Source: an uncultured Prevotella sp.
GTDB taxonomy: Bacteria; Bacteroidota; Bacteroidia; Bacteroidales; Bacteroidaceae
Assembly (NCBI GenBank): GCA_900762125.1
Contig: CAAFFL010000190.1
Coordinates: forward strand, 1 to 9,316
Length of the DNA stretch: 9,316 bases
Direction of reading: 5' to 3'
The number at the start of each line of letters is the position of its first letter. The first letter of the stretch is position 1. The notes under the pieces are model-generated. The model searched no databases and was not told the origin of the DNA. It saw only the letters and a list, made by a program, of their open reading frames with translations. A program made the position numbers and the translations under genes. Below are positions 1 to 6,097 of this stretch, piece by piece.

Positions 1-941
1 ATGGTGTGCTTCAGTGCTGATGCTGCCACAGCAAACTCCAGAGCCTTAGCCTGATCCTGATAGGTCAGCAGACCATAGATGAGGCCACCGGCAAAGCTGT
101 CGCCACCGCCCACACGGTCGATGATCGGGTTGATGTCGTAGTGCTTGCTCTCATAGAAGTCCTTACCATTATAAATAAGAGCCTTCCAGCCATTGCGAGT
201 AGCAGAGTAAGACTCACGAAGCGTGGAGACGACATACTTGAAGCCGAACTCCTGCATCATACCCTTAAAGATATTGTAGTAGCCACTAGCATCAGTCTTG
301 CCACCTTCCACATCAGCATCCGGCTTGAAGCCGAGGCAGAGCTGTGCGTCCTCCTCGTTGCCGATGCACACGTCGACATACTGCATCAGCGGGCGCATGA
401 CAGAGATGGCCTTCTCCGATGTCCACAGCTTCTTGCGGAAGTTGAGGTCAACGCTGACGGTGACACCATGGCGCTTGGCAGCCTCGCAAGCCAGACGAGT
501 GAGCACGGCAGCCTTGTCGCTGATGGCAGGAGTGATGCCGCTCCAGTGGAACCACTGAGCGCCTTCCATGATTGCATCGAAGTCGAAGTCCTCCGGATCA
601 GCCTCAGCGATGGAGCTGTGTGCACGGTCGTAGATGACCTTCGACGGACGCATGCTGGCACCCGTCTCAGCATAGTAGAGGCCCACACGCTCACCACCAC
701 GAGCGATGAACTGTGTGTTCACGCCATAGCGGCGCAGGGCGTTGACAGCGATCTGACCAATCTCATGCTCGGGGAGCTTGGTCACAAAGTAAGCGTCCTG
801 ACCATAGTTAGCCAGGCTGACAGCGACATTTGCCTCACCACCACCGGGGATGATGCGGAAATGATCCGACTGAATGAAACGGTCGTTGCCCTCGGGGGAC
901 AAACGAAGCATAATCTCGCCTAATGTTACGATTTTAGCCAT
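1..941 (-). CDS. kdgK: 2-keto-3-deoxygluconate kinase, PfkB family (3' end cut off)
   Basis: This cytoplasmic sugar kinase phosphorylates 2-keto-3-deoxygluconate to KDPG with ATP, the step after UxaA in hexuronate breakdown. The reading frame starts at ATG 941 (MAKIVTLGEIMLRLSPEG) and stays open for 313 codons to the window edge, so the C-terminus is missing; family members are usually about 310-345 residues, so little is lost. PfkB signatures are clear. The N-terminal glycine block PGGGEANVAVSLANYG lies near residues 32-47. The C-terminal signature DRVGGGDSFAGG lies near residues 275-286 and holds the catalytic-base aspartate D281. The GGGD form of this motif, with GGGEANVA, points to KDG kinase rather than fructokinase or ribokinase. 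The gene is divergent from the LacI-type regulator across a 188-bp spacer with its own TATTTTTG box, giving a leader of about 50 nt. KDPG aldolase (eda) could lie just outside the window; that is a guess. Confidence 0.9.
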   Translation of the reverse strand, partial: MAKIVTLGEIMLRLSPEGNDRFIQSDHFRIIPGGGEANVAVSLANYGQDAYFVTKLPEHEIGQIAVNALRRYGVNTQFIARGGERVGLYYAETGASMRPSKVIYDRAHSSIAEADPEDFDFDAIMEGAQWFHWSGITPAISDKAAVLTRLACEAAKRHGVTVSVDLNFRKKLWTSEKAISVMRPLMQYVDVCIGNEEDAQLCLGFKPDADVEGGKTDASGYYNIFKGMMQEFGFKYVVSTLRESYSATRNGWKALIYNGKDFYESKHYDINPIIDRVGGGDSFAGGLIYGLLTYQDQAKALEFAVAASALKHT

Positions 942-997
942 TGTTCGTTTTGCTTTTTTAAATTTGTAATAGATTAATTTTGCTTGTTTTGCAGCGG

Positions 998-1005
998 CAA
1001 AAATA
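998..1005 (-). promoter_or_regulatory. kdgK: Probable -7 box of kdgK (TATTTTTG)
   Basis: Read on the minus strand the sequence is TATTTTTG, a full match to the Bacteroidota sigma-ABfr -7 motif TAnnTTTG. It lies 56 bp before the kdgK ATG, which predicts a leader of about 50 nt. At the expected distance upstream there is only a TTTT/TTTC run, so the -33 element is poor. That would fit a promoter needing activation, but this is inference. Confidence 0.5.
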
Positions 1006-1070
1006 ACGAATATATTTTGAATGGGAAAATAAAACCACGAAAAATATACCTTTTTATTAAATAATTCGGC

Positions 1071-1084
1071 TGTGCATTCGCACA
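1071..1084. promoter_or_regulatory. Candidate operator palindrome TGTGC-ATTC-GCACA
   Basis: Two perfect 5-bp inverted arms (TGTGC and GCACA) flank a 4-bp centre. The centre and first base of the right arm include TTCG (1077-1080), which sits exactly 20 bp before the regulator's TATTTTTG box and so coincides with its probable -33 element. A dimeric LacI-family protein binding here would block this promoter. LacI-family operators are usually longer palindromes of about 14-20 bp with a central CG, so this is a candidate only. Confidence 0.35.
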
Positions 1085-1100
1085 ATTCAACTTTTATTGC

Positions 1101-1108
1101 TATTTTTG
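1101..1108 (+). promoter_or_regulatory. Probable -7 box of the LacI-type regulator (TATTTTTG)
   Basis: TATTTTTG fits the Bacteroidota -7 consensus TAnnTTTG. A near-consensus -33 element, TTCG at 1077-1080, lies 20 bp upstream, a normal spacing. Transcription would begin near 1113, leaving a leader of about 17 nt before ATG 1130. A longer reading from TTG 1097 would place coding sequence over this promoter, which supports the ATG at 1130. Confidence 0.6.
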
Positions 1109-1129
1109 CAGGGAATTAACAAACCACAA

Positions 1130-2194
1130 ATGACAGAGAAGATCAGAATCAAAGACATCGCCGAGAGGGCGGGCGTATCGGTGGGCACCGTGGATCGTGT
1201 GCTGCACCAACGGCCTAATGTCTCCAAACCGGCACGCGAGAAGGTGGAGAAGGCACTCAAGGAGATGAACTACCAGCCGAACATGTATGCTTCGGCACTA
1301 GCCTACAACAAGTCGTATAAATTCTTCGTGATGATTCCTAAGCACGAGCAGGTGGCCTACTGGGAAGAGATAGAAGAAGGCGTGAAGATGGCCGAGGAAG
1401 CCCGCCGCGACTTCCACATCGAGGTGAACATCGCCTACTACGACCGCTTCAACGACGAGACCTTCACACAGGTCGCCGACGACTGTCAGAGTCATGACCC
1501 GGACGGATTCGTCATCGTGCCCTCCGACCTGGAGGTGACACGCGGCCTTACCGACAAGCTCCATGAGGCGAAGATACCCTTCGTCATGCTCGACTCGTAT
1601 ATGCCCGACCTCAAGCCACTGGCCTTCTACGGTCAGGACTCGTTCTCCAGCGGATATTTTGCCGCTCGCATGCTGATGCTCATCGCCAATCAGGAGAAGG
1701 AAATACTGCTGATGAAGCTCACCAAGGACGGCAGGGTCGTCAGCAAGCAGCAGGACAACCGTGAGGTAGGCTTCCGACATTATATGCACGACCACTATCC
1801 CCAGATCAAGATTCTAGAGCTGGACCTCCCTGTAGATGCCACCCGCGAGGAATACGACGAGCGGCTGGAGGCTTATCTGAGTAAGCATTCTGAACTGCAC
1901 CACTGCATCACGCTGGGTTCCAAGGCTCACGTCATGGGCGAGTTTCTGCTGCGCACCAACCGTCGCGACGTGCAGATTATGGGCTACGACATGGTGGGCA
2001 AGAACGCGGAATGCCTGCGTCAGGGCAGCGTCTCCTTCCTCATCGCCCAGCATGCCTATCAGCAGGGCTATAGCAGCGTCAACACCTTGTTCAATGCCAT
2101 CGTGCTGAAGAAGAAGGTCACCCCCGTGAACTACATGCCCATCGAGCTCCTGACGAAAGAGAACGTCGACTTCTACCGTCGCACACAGCTGTAG
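1130..2194 (+). CDS. LacI-family transcriptional regulator of hexuronate genes
   Basis: This is a DNA-binding regulator of 354 residues, a normal LacI-family length. Residues 5-52 form the LacI helix-turn-helix (IRIKDIAERAGVSVGTVDRV), followed by a hinge helix near residues 50-60 (QPNMYASALA). The rest is a periplasmic-binding-protein-like sugar-sensing core, with elements such as DPDGFVIVPSD, IPFVMLDSY and the late strand VQIMGYDMVG. The recognition helix reads GTVDRVLH where classical members have TVSRVLN, so an aspartate (D22) replaces the usual serine. ATG 1130 is chosen over TTG 1097 because the promoter box lies inside the longer version and the HTH then begins at the usual distance. 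It stands between divergent kdgK and uxaA, so by context it senses a hexuronate intermediate and controls both. Its exact effector cannot be read from the sequence, hence no gene symbol. Confidence 0.88.
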   Translation: MTEKIRIKDIAERAGVSVGTVDRVLHQRPNVSKPAREKVEKALKEMNYQPNMYASALAYNKSYKFFVMIPKHEQVAYWEEIEEGVKMAEEARRDFHIEVNIAYYDRFNDETFTQVADDCQSHDPDGFVIVPSDLEVTRGLTDKLHEAKIPFVMLDSYMPDLKPLAFYGQDSFSSGYFAARMLMLIANQEKEILLMKLTKDGRVVSKQQDNREVGFRHYMHDHYPQIKILELDLPVDATREEYDERLEAYLSKHSELHHCITLGSKAHVMGEFLLRTNRRDVQIMGYDMVGKNAECLRQGSVSFLIAQHAYQQGYSSVNTLFNAIVLKKKVTPVNYMPIELLTKENVDFYRRTQL

Positions 2195-2202
2195 GAAGGG
2201 AC

Positions 2203-2250
2203 ATGCACCGCCCCCTTGGGTATGCACCGTACACCCCTTGGATATGCACG
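2203..2250 (+). repeat. Three direct ATGCAC repeats upstream of uxaA
   Basis: ATGCACCG occurs at 2203-2210 and 2222-2229, and ATGCACG at 2244-2250. A similar C-rich filler follows the first two (CCCCCTTGGG and ACACCCCTTGG). Start-to-start spacing is 19 and 22 bp, about two helical turns. The same hexamer appears inverted (GTGCAT, 1072-1077) in the candidate operator before the regulator. They could be binding half-sites or a decayed tandem repeat; the sequence alone cannot decide. Confidence 0.4.
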
Positions 2251-2255
2251 CTTCT

Positions 2256-2294
2256 GAAGTTCGCCGTTAGACCGTCGGGCTTACTAAGTCCGAC
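2256..2294 (+). repeat. REP-like hairpin repeat, copy 1
   Basis: The head GTTCGCCGTTAGAC (2259-2272) is followed by one base and a hairpin at 2274-2294 (GTCGGGCTT, loop ACT, AAGTCCGAC), nine pairs of which one is G-T. It matches copy 3 at 8195-8233 in 34 of 39 positions without gaps. It lies between the regulator stop and uxaA, about 30 bp before the uxaA ATG. It has no T-run, so it is not a standard terminator, but it would lie in the uxaA leader if transcription came from upstream. Confidence 0.75.
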
Positions 2295-2323
2295 ACCACA
2301 TAAACATCAACAAACAAAACAAA

Positions 2324-3820
2324 ATGAACGAATCTGCTTTTATCAAAATCAATCCCGCCGACAGCGTCGTGGTCTGCCTGCGCCCTTTCAAGAAGGGTGA
2401 GACCATCAATATCGACGGCAAGACGATCACCCTTCTCCAGGACACTCCCGCAGGACATAAGGTACTGTTGGAGGACACTCCTGAGGGTACAGACATTATT
2501 AAATATGGTTACCCCATCGGCCACGCTCGCAAGGACCTCAAGCAGGGCGAATGGGTGAACGAGAATAACCTCAAGACGAACCTTGCCGGAACGCTCAGCT
2601 ACGAGTACCACCCCGTTGACGCTAAGCTCAACATCCCCAACGAAGGCCTCACCTTCAAGGGCTACCGCCGGAAGAACGGCGAGGTGGGCGTCCGTAACGA
2701 ACTGTGGATCGTGCCTACCGTGGGCTGCGTCAACGGCATTGCCGAGCGACTGGTACAGAAATTCAAGGAGGAGACCGGCTGCGAGGGTATCGACGCCGTC
2801 TACGCCTGGCACCACAACTATGGCTGCTCACAGCTCGACGCCGACCACGAGAACACCCGTAAGATCCTGCGCGACATCTGCCTGCATCCCAATGCCGGTG
2901 GCGTGCTGGTACTCTCTCTGGGCTGCGAGAACAATCAGCCGGACAAGTTCATGGAGCTGCTCGGCGACTACGACCACGACCGCATCAAGTTGATGATTGC
3001 CCAGCAGGTCGAGGGCGACGAGATGGAGGAAGGACTGAAGATGCTCCACGAGCTCTACGACATTGCCAAGCAGGACAAGCGCGAGGATGTGCCGCTGTCT
3101 GAGCTCCGTGTAGGACTGAAGTGTGGCGGCAGCGATGGTTTCTCGGGCATTACGGCCAACCCACTCGTGGGTGCCTTTTCCGACTATCTCGTAACACAGG
3201 GCGGAACGAGCATCCTCACGGAGGTGCCGGAGATGTTTGGTGCAGAGACCATCCTCATGAACCGTTGCGAGAACGAGGGACTATTCCACAAGACGGTGGA
3301 CCTCATCAACAACTTCAAGGAATACTTCCTCTCCCATGGCGAGCCCGTCGGTGAGAACCCATCCCCGGGCAACAAGGCTGGCGGCATCTCGACGCTCGAG
3401 GACAAGGCACTGGGCTGCACACAGAAGTGTGGAAAGGCGCCTGTCAGTGGTGTGCTGGAATATGGCGACCGTCTGCAAAGCAAGGGACTGAACCTGCTCT
3501 CTGCTCCAGGCAACGACCTGGTGGCCGCTACGGCTCTCGCCTCGGCAGGCTGTCAGCTGGTGCTCTTCACCACGGGTCGCGGCACGCCTTTCGGCACCTT
3601 CGTCCCCACGATGAAAATCTCTACCAACAACGACCTCTTTGCCCGCAAGCATAACTGGATCGACTTCAATGCCGGCGAACTGCTCAAGGGCGTGACGATG
3701 GACGACCTCAACCGCCGCTTCATCCAGAAGATCATCGCAGTGGCCAGTGGTGAGCCGACGCGCAACGAGGAGAATGGCTACCGCGAGATTGCAATCTTCA
3801 AGAATGGTGTGACGCTGTAG
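2324..3820 (+). CDS. uxaA: Altronate dehydratase
   Basis: UxaA dehydrates D-altronate to 2-keto-3-deoxygluconate in the cytoplasm, the third step of galacturonate breakdown and the one feeding KdgK. The product has 498 residues, close to E. coli UxaA (about 495). Residues 11-85 form the N-terminal SAF domain. The GarD/UxaA dehydratase core follows, with the blocks GYRRKNGEVGVRNELWIVPT (113-132), HNYGCSQLDADHENT (164-178), GLKCGGSDGFSGITANP (264-280), LTEVPEMFGAE (298-308) and FTTGRGTPFGTFVPTMK (415-431). Conserved cysteines C135, C168, C201, C267, C365 and C369 are present; the family is iron-dependent. ATG 2324 follows an A-rich leader with no Shine-Dalgarno sequence, as is common in Bacteroidota. 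It is separated from the regulator by 129 bp and from the transporter by 52 bp, and probably forms an operon with the transporter. No clear TAnnTTTG box was found upstream. Galactarate dehydratase (GarD) is the main alternative, but length and context favour UxaA. Confidence 0.92.
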   Translation: MNESAFIKINPADSVVVCLRPFKKGETINIDGKTITLLQDTPAGHKVLLEDTPEGTDIIKYGYPIGHARKDLKQGEWVNENNLKTNLAGTLSYEYHPVDAKLNIPNEGLTFKGYRRKNGEVGVRNELWIVPTVGCVNGIAERLVQKFKEETGCEGIDAVYAWHHNYGCSQLDADHENTRKILRDICLHPNAGGVLVLSLGCENNQPDKFMELLGDYDHDRIKLMIAQQVEGDEMEEGLKMLHELYDIAKQDKREDVPLSELRVGLKCGGSDGFSGITANPLVGAFSDYLVTQGGTSILTEVPEMFGAETILMNRCENEGLFHKTVDLINNFKEYFLSHGEPVGENPSPGNKAGGISTLEDKALGCTQKCGKAPVSGVLEYGDRLQSKGLNLLSAPGNDLVAATALASAGCQLVLFTTGRGTPFGTFVPTMKISTNNDLFARKHNWIDFNAGELLKGVTMDDLNRRFIQKIIAVASGEPTRNEENGYREIAIFKNGVTL

Positions 3821-3860
3821 ACTTTAGAGACTCCTATAAAACTTTAGGGGGTCTTATAAG
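3821..3860 (+). repeat. Imperfect 20-nt tandem duplication after the uxaA stop
   Basis: Two head-to-tail 20-nt units, 3821-3840 and 3841-3860, both begin ACTTTAG and contain TCYTATAA; 15 of 20 positions agree. The array starts at the base after the uxaA stop codon and ends 12 bp before the transporter ATG. Neither unit forms a convincing hairpin. Confidence 0.65.
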
Positions 3861-3872
3861 AATAAATAAGTA

Positions 3873-5153
3873 ATGAGCAACAAGAAAGGACTTTTGGCGC
3901 TTTCGCCCCTCATTCTCTTTGTGGGGCTCTATCTGGCGCTGAGCATCGTCGCGGGCGACTTCTACAAGGTGCCCATGACGGTGGTCTTTCTCACGGCGTG
4001 CATCTATGCCGTGGCCATCTCCGGTGGCTACACGCTGAAGCACCGCATTGAGATCTTCGGCCGAGGCGCCAGCTCCAGCAGCTTGTTGCTCATGTTGTGG
4101 ATCTATGTCCTTGCCGGTGCCTTTGCCGCATCAGCAAAGAGCATGGGGGCCATTGATGCCACGGTAAACCTCACGCTGAGTGTGCTGCCAGCAAGCATGA
4201 TCCTTCCCGGACTGTTTGTGGCGGCATGCTTCATCTCCCTCTCCATCGGCACGAGTGTGGGCACCGTGGTAGCTCTTGTGCCTATCGCCGCCGGACTGGC
4301 CGCAGAGACCCAAGGCAGCATACCCCTGGTGACGGCCGTCATCGTTGGTGGAGCCTACTTTGGTGACAACCTATCTTTCATCTCCGACACCACCGTGGTA
4401 GCCACACAGACGCAGGGCGTGAAGATGAGCGATAAGTTCCACGTCAACCTGCTGATCGTTGCTCCCGCAGCGGTGCTCATCCTGGTGGTCTATGCGTTCA
4501 TGGGACAGGGCATGCAAGCTCCCGCCTCCATCCCGCAGGTGGACTATGTCAAGGTGCTGCCCTATCTGGCGGTGCTCATCACGGCCATCTGCGGCATCAA
4601 CGTCATGGCGGTGCTCGTCATCGGCATCGCGCTCTGTGGCATCATCGGCATCGCCGACGGCGCCTACGGCTTCTTCGAGTGGCTCAAGGCGATGGGTGAA
4701 GGCATCAATGGCATGGGCGAACTGATTATCATTGCGATGATGGCGGGTGGCATGCTCGAGCTCATCCGAGAGAACGGCGGCATCGACTACCTCATCAACC
4801 GCCTCACGGCACGCGTCCACAACAAGCGGGGCGCAGAGCTGTCCATCGCTGCTCTGGTGAGCTTGGTGAACATCTGTACGGCCAACAACACCGTCGCCAT
4901 CCTCACCGTGGGCAACATTGCCAAGCGCATCGGTGACCAGTTTGGCGTCGACAACCGCAAGTGTGCCAGCATCCTCGACACGTTCTCGTGCTTCGTGCAG
5001 GGCCTCCTGCCCTACGGCGTGCAGATGTTGCTGGCAGCAGGACTCGCTAAGGTGAACCCGATGGAGATACTTCCCTACCTCTATTATCCTTTCACCCTGG
5101 GCCTCTTCGCCTTGTTAGCAATACTCTTCCGCTACCCGAGGAGATATTCTTAA
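3873..5153 (+). CDS. NhaC-family Na+/H+ antiporter-like membrane transporter
   Basis: This inner-membrane protein of 426 residues consists largely of hydrophobic segments, for example near residues 8-27, 34-53, 70-88, 108-124, 128-143, 151-164, 191-210, 228-262, 283-296, 324-350 and 396-420. The family signature is the block GGAYFGDNLSFISDTT at 159-174, matching the NhaC GAYFGDxxSPxSDTT motif; D165 and D172 are the likely cation-handling acids. GTSVGTVVALVPIA (126-139) and NICTANNTVAILTVGNIAKRI (split near 333-353) are further conserved stretches. NhaC relatives exchange Na+ for H+, and the related MleN couples malate/lactate exchange to these ions. It lies 52 bp after uxaA on the same strand, probably in one transcript, so a role in sugar-acid uptake or in restoring the Na+ gradient is plausible but unproven. 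The start ATG 3873 is preceded by AT-rich DNA. Length and motif are intact. Confidence 0.82.
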   Translation: MSNKKGLLALSPLILFVGLYLALSIVAGDFYKVPMTVVFLTACIYAVAISGGYTLKHRIEIFGRGASSSSLLLMLWIYVLAGAFAASAKSMGAIDATVNLTLSVLPASMILPGLFVAACFISLSIGTSVGTVVALVPIAAGLAAETQGSIPLVTAVIVGGAYFGDNLSFISDTTVVATQTQGVKMSDKFHVNLLIVAPAAVLILVVYAFMGQGMQAPASIPQVDYVKVLPYLAVLITAICGINVMAVLVIGIALCGIIGIADGAYGFFEWLKAMGEGINGMGELIIIAMMAGGMLELIRENGGIDYLINRLTARVHNKRGAELSIAALVSLVNICTANNTVAILTVGNIAKRIGDQFGVDNRKCASILDTFSCFVQGLLPYGVQMLLAAGLAKVNPMEILPYLYYPFTLGLFALLAILFRYPRRYS

Positions 5154-5208
5154 GAAGCAAGGCTGTATCCTAAAAGTGGAATGGACAGAATCAATGATTG
5201 GTAAAACT

Positions 5209-6012
5209 ATGGCAAACAATATGGACATCATCACGCGCAACTTCTTCCGGCTGCTTCGGTCGGGAGCACTCAATGAATATGAGGCTTTGGAGCCGATGTC
5301 ATCTTTCAAGTGGCACCGGCTGGACCAGATGGTGCATGCCCAACATGTGGAGGCCGCCGCGCTCAAGGGTGCCCGCAATCACCAATACGACGAGATGATG
5401 AACATCCCGCAGGACCTGCTCACCAAGCAGCCGCAGAGCCGGATGGTCATCGACAATGTCCGACTGAGCAACCGCCTGCTGAACCACAAGCTTCGGAAGA
5501 TTGACGAACAGGAGCAGCGGAAGCCGGATGTCAACTTTGCCACCCTCGACGTGCTGAAGATCATCGCCTTCACGGTCTCGGAGATGCTCAACCATGGCAT
5601 GATGCTCAACGGCATTATCATCCTGGGTAGTTACCTCCGCACCAAAGGCAGCGAGGTGGACTACGAGAAGCTCAACCATTGGCTCGTGAAGCTGCATCTG
5701 CGGCGGATGGCACAGCTCATGGGGTCGATGCTCATCGCGGTGTTCAACTTCAAGCAGGAGGAGCTCGCCTTCGTCCAGCACATCGAGCCATCGGCCTACC
5801 GCCTTGTGCTGCGCTCGGTGAACCATGCCGCCAGCGACACGGCCGAGGAGTGGCACTTCCGGCAGACGAACTCCGGCTTCGTGCGTAACAACTCTGCCCT
5901 GCTCCGCCGCAACCTCCGTCGCAGTCTGCGCTACATCGCTTACGCACCCTTGGAGACGATGAGCAACTACTTTAATAATTTTGCCCGGTCATTGCAAGAG
6001 ATAGAAGAGTAA
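5209..6012 (+). CDS. Conserved-looking protein of unknown function (about 267 residues)
   Basis: I do not recognise this family. The protein appears soluble, mostly helical and basic toward the end, with no signal peptide. Residues 8-50 (ITRNFFRLLRSGALNEYEAL ... WHRLDQMVHAQHVEAAALKG) read like a helical lead-in with an LLRSG pattern, a W-x2-L step and a PQDLL at 67-71. This vaguely recalls the N-terminal part of NTP_transf_5-type nucleotidyltransferases, but the catalytic GS...DxD core is absent. Residues 115-145 and 165-180 are hydrophobic helices. The last 35 residues are rich in arginine and aromatics (RRNLRRSLRYIAYAPLET). Start choice is uncertain: GTG 5176, ATG 5194, ATG 5209 and ATG 5221 share the frame, and 5209 is preferred because it gives a short N-terminus (MANNMDIITRNFF). 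It lies 55 bp after the transporter, with no strong terminator between, so co-transcription is possible. Confidence 0.75.
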   Translation: MANNMDIITRNFFRLLRSGALNEYEALEPMSSFKWHRLDQMVHAQHVEAAALKGARNHQYDEMMNIPQDLLTKQPQSRMVIDNVRLSNRLLNHKLRKIDEQEQRKPDVNFATLDVLKIIAFTVSEMLNHGMMLNGIIILGSYLRTKGSEVDYEKLNHWLVKLHLRRMAQLMGSMLIAVFNFKQEELAFVQHIEPSAYRLVLRSVNHAASDTAEEWHFRQTNSGFVRNNSALLRRNLRRSLRYIAYAPLETMSNYFNNFARSLQEIEE

Positions 6013-6084
6013 AGAAACCTAGAGTCAGATGAGTAAAGAATCCTAAAAATACCCGTTTATTACCCCTATCTCAATTCTTTTGAG

Positions 6085-6092
6085 TACCTTTG
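6085..6092 (+). promoter_or_regulatory. Consensus -7 box of the GH25 gene (TACCTTTG)
   Basis: TACCTTTG is a perfect TAnnTTTG match ending only 5 bp before ATG 6098. Transcription would be expected to begin within a few bases of the start codon, giving a leaderless or nearly leaderless message. No good TTTG -33 box is seen at the usual 19-21 bp spacing; the nearest candidate is TTTA at 6056-6059. Confidence 0.55.
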
Positions 6093-6097
6093 CATTT

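Larger units (their letters stand above)
942..1129. promoter_or_regulatory. AT-rich divergent promoter region between kdgK and the LacI-type regulator
   Basis: This 188-bp spacer separates the start codons of the two divergent genes and is much richer in A+T than the flanking coding DNA. It holds one Bacteroidota-type -7 box for each direction and a short palindrome, listed separately. Nothing in it looks coding. Control of both genes from here by the adjacent regulator is inferred from the layout. Confidence 0.7.

Noticed and set aside
141..923. A 260-codon open frame on the plus strand opposite kdgK
   Set aside because: It is antisense to a clear PfkB kinase, has no recognisable motif, and reflects the base composition of the opposite strand.
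1097..1129. TTG-initiated N-terminal extension of the LacI-type regulator
   Set aside because: It would translate the promoter box at 1101-1108 and add residues not found before the helix-turn-helix in this family.
2203..2250. CRISPR array from the spaced ATGCAC repeats
   Set aside because: Repeat units are only 6-8 nt with spacers of 11-14 nt, far below CRISPR dimensions, and there are no cas genes.
2256..2294. Repeat copy 1 as an intrinsic terminator of the regulator gene
   Set aside because: The stem is good but no T-run follows on either strand.
2195..2323. Riboswitch before uxaA
   Set aside because: The only stable structure is the dispersed repeat hairpin, which occurs elsewhere after unrelated genes. 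No known riboswitch core was recognised.
5176..5208. GTG- or earlier ATG-initiated extension of the unknown protein
   Set aside because: It cannot be excluded, but a later ATG gives a compact N-terminus and GTG starts are less common; 5209 was kept as the better guess.
6080..6097. TTG-initiated extension of the muramidase
   Set aside because: It would overlap the -7 box and put extra residues before a normal signal peptide.
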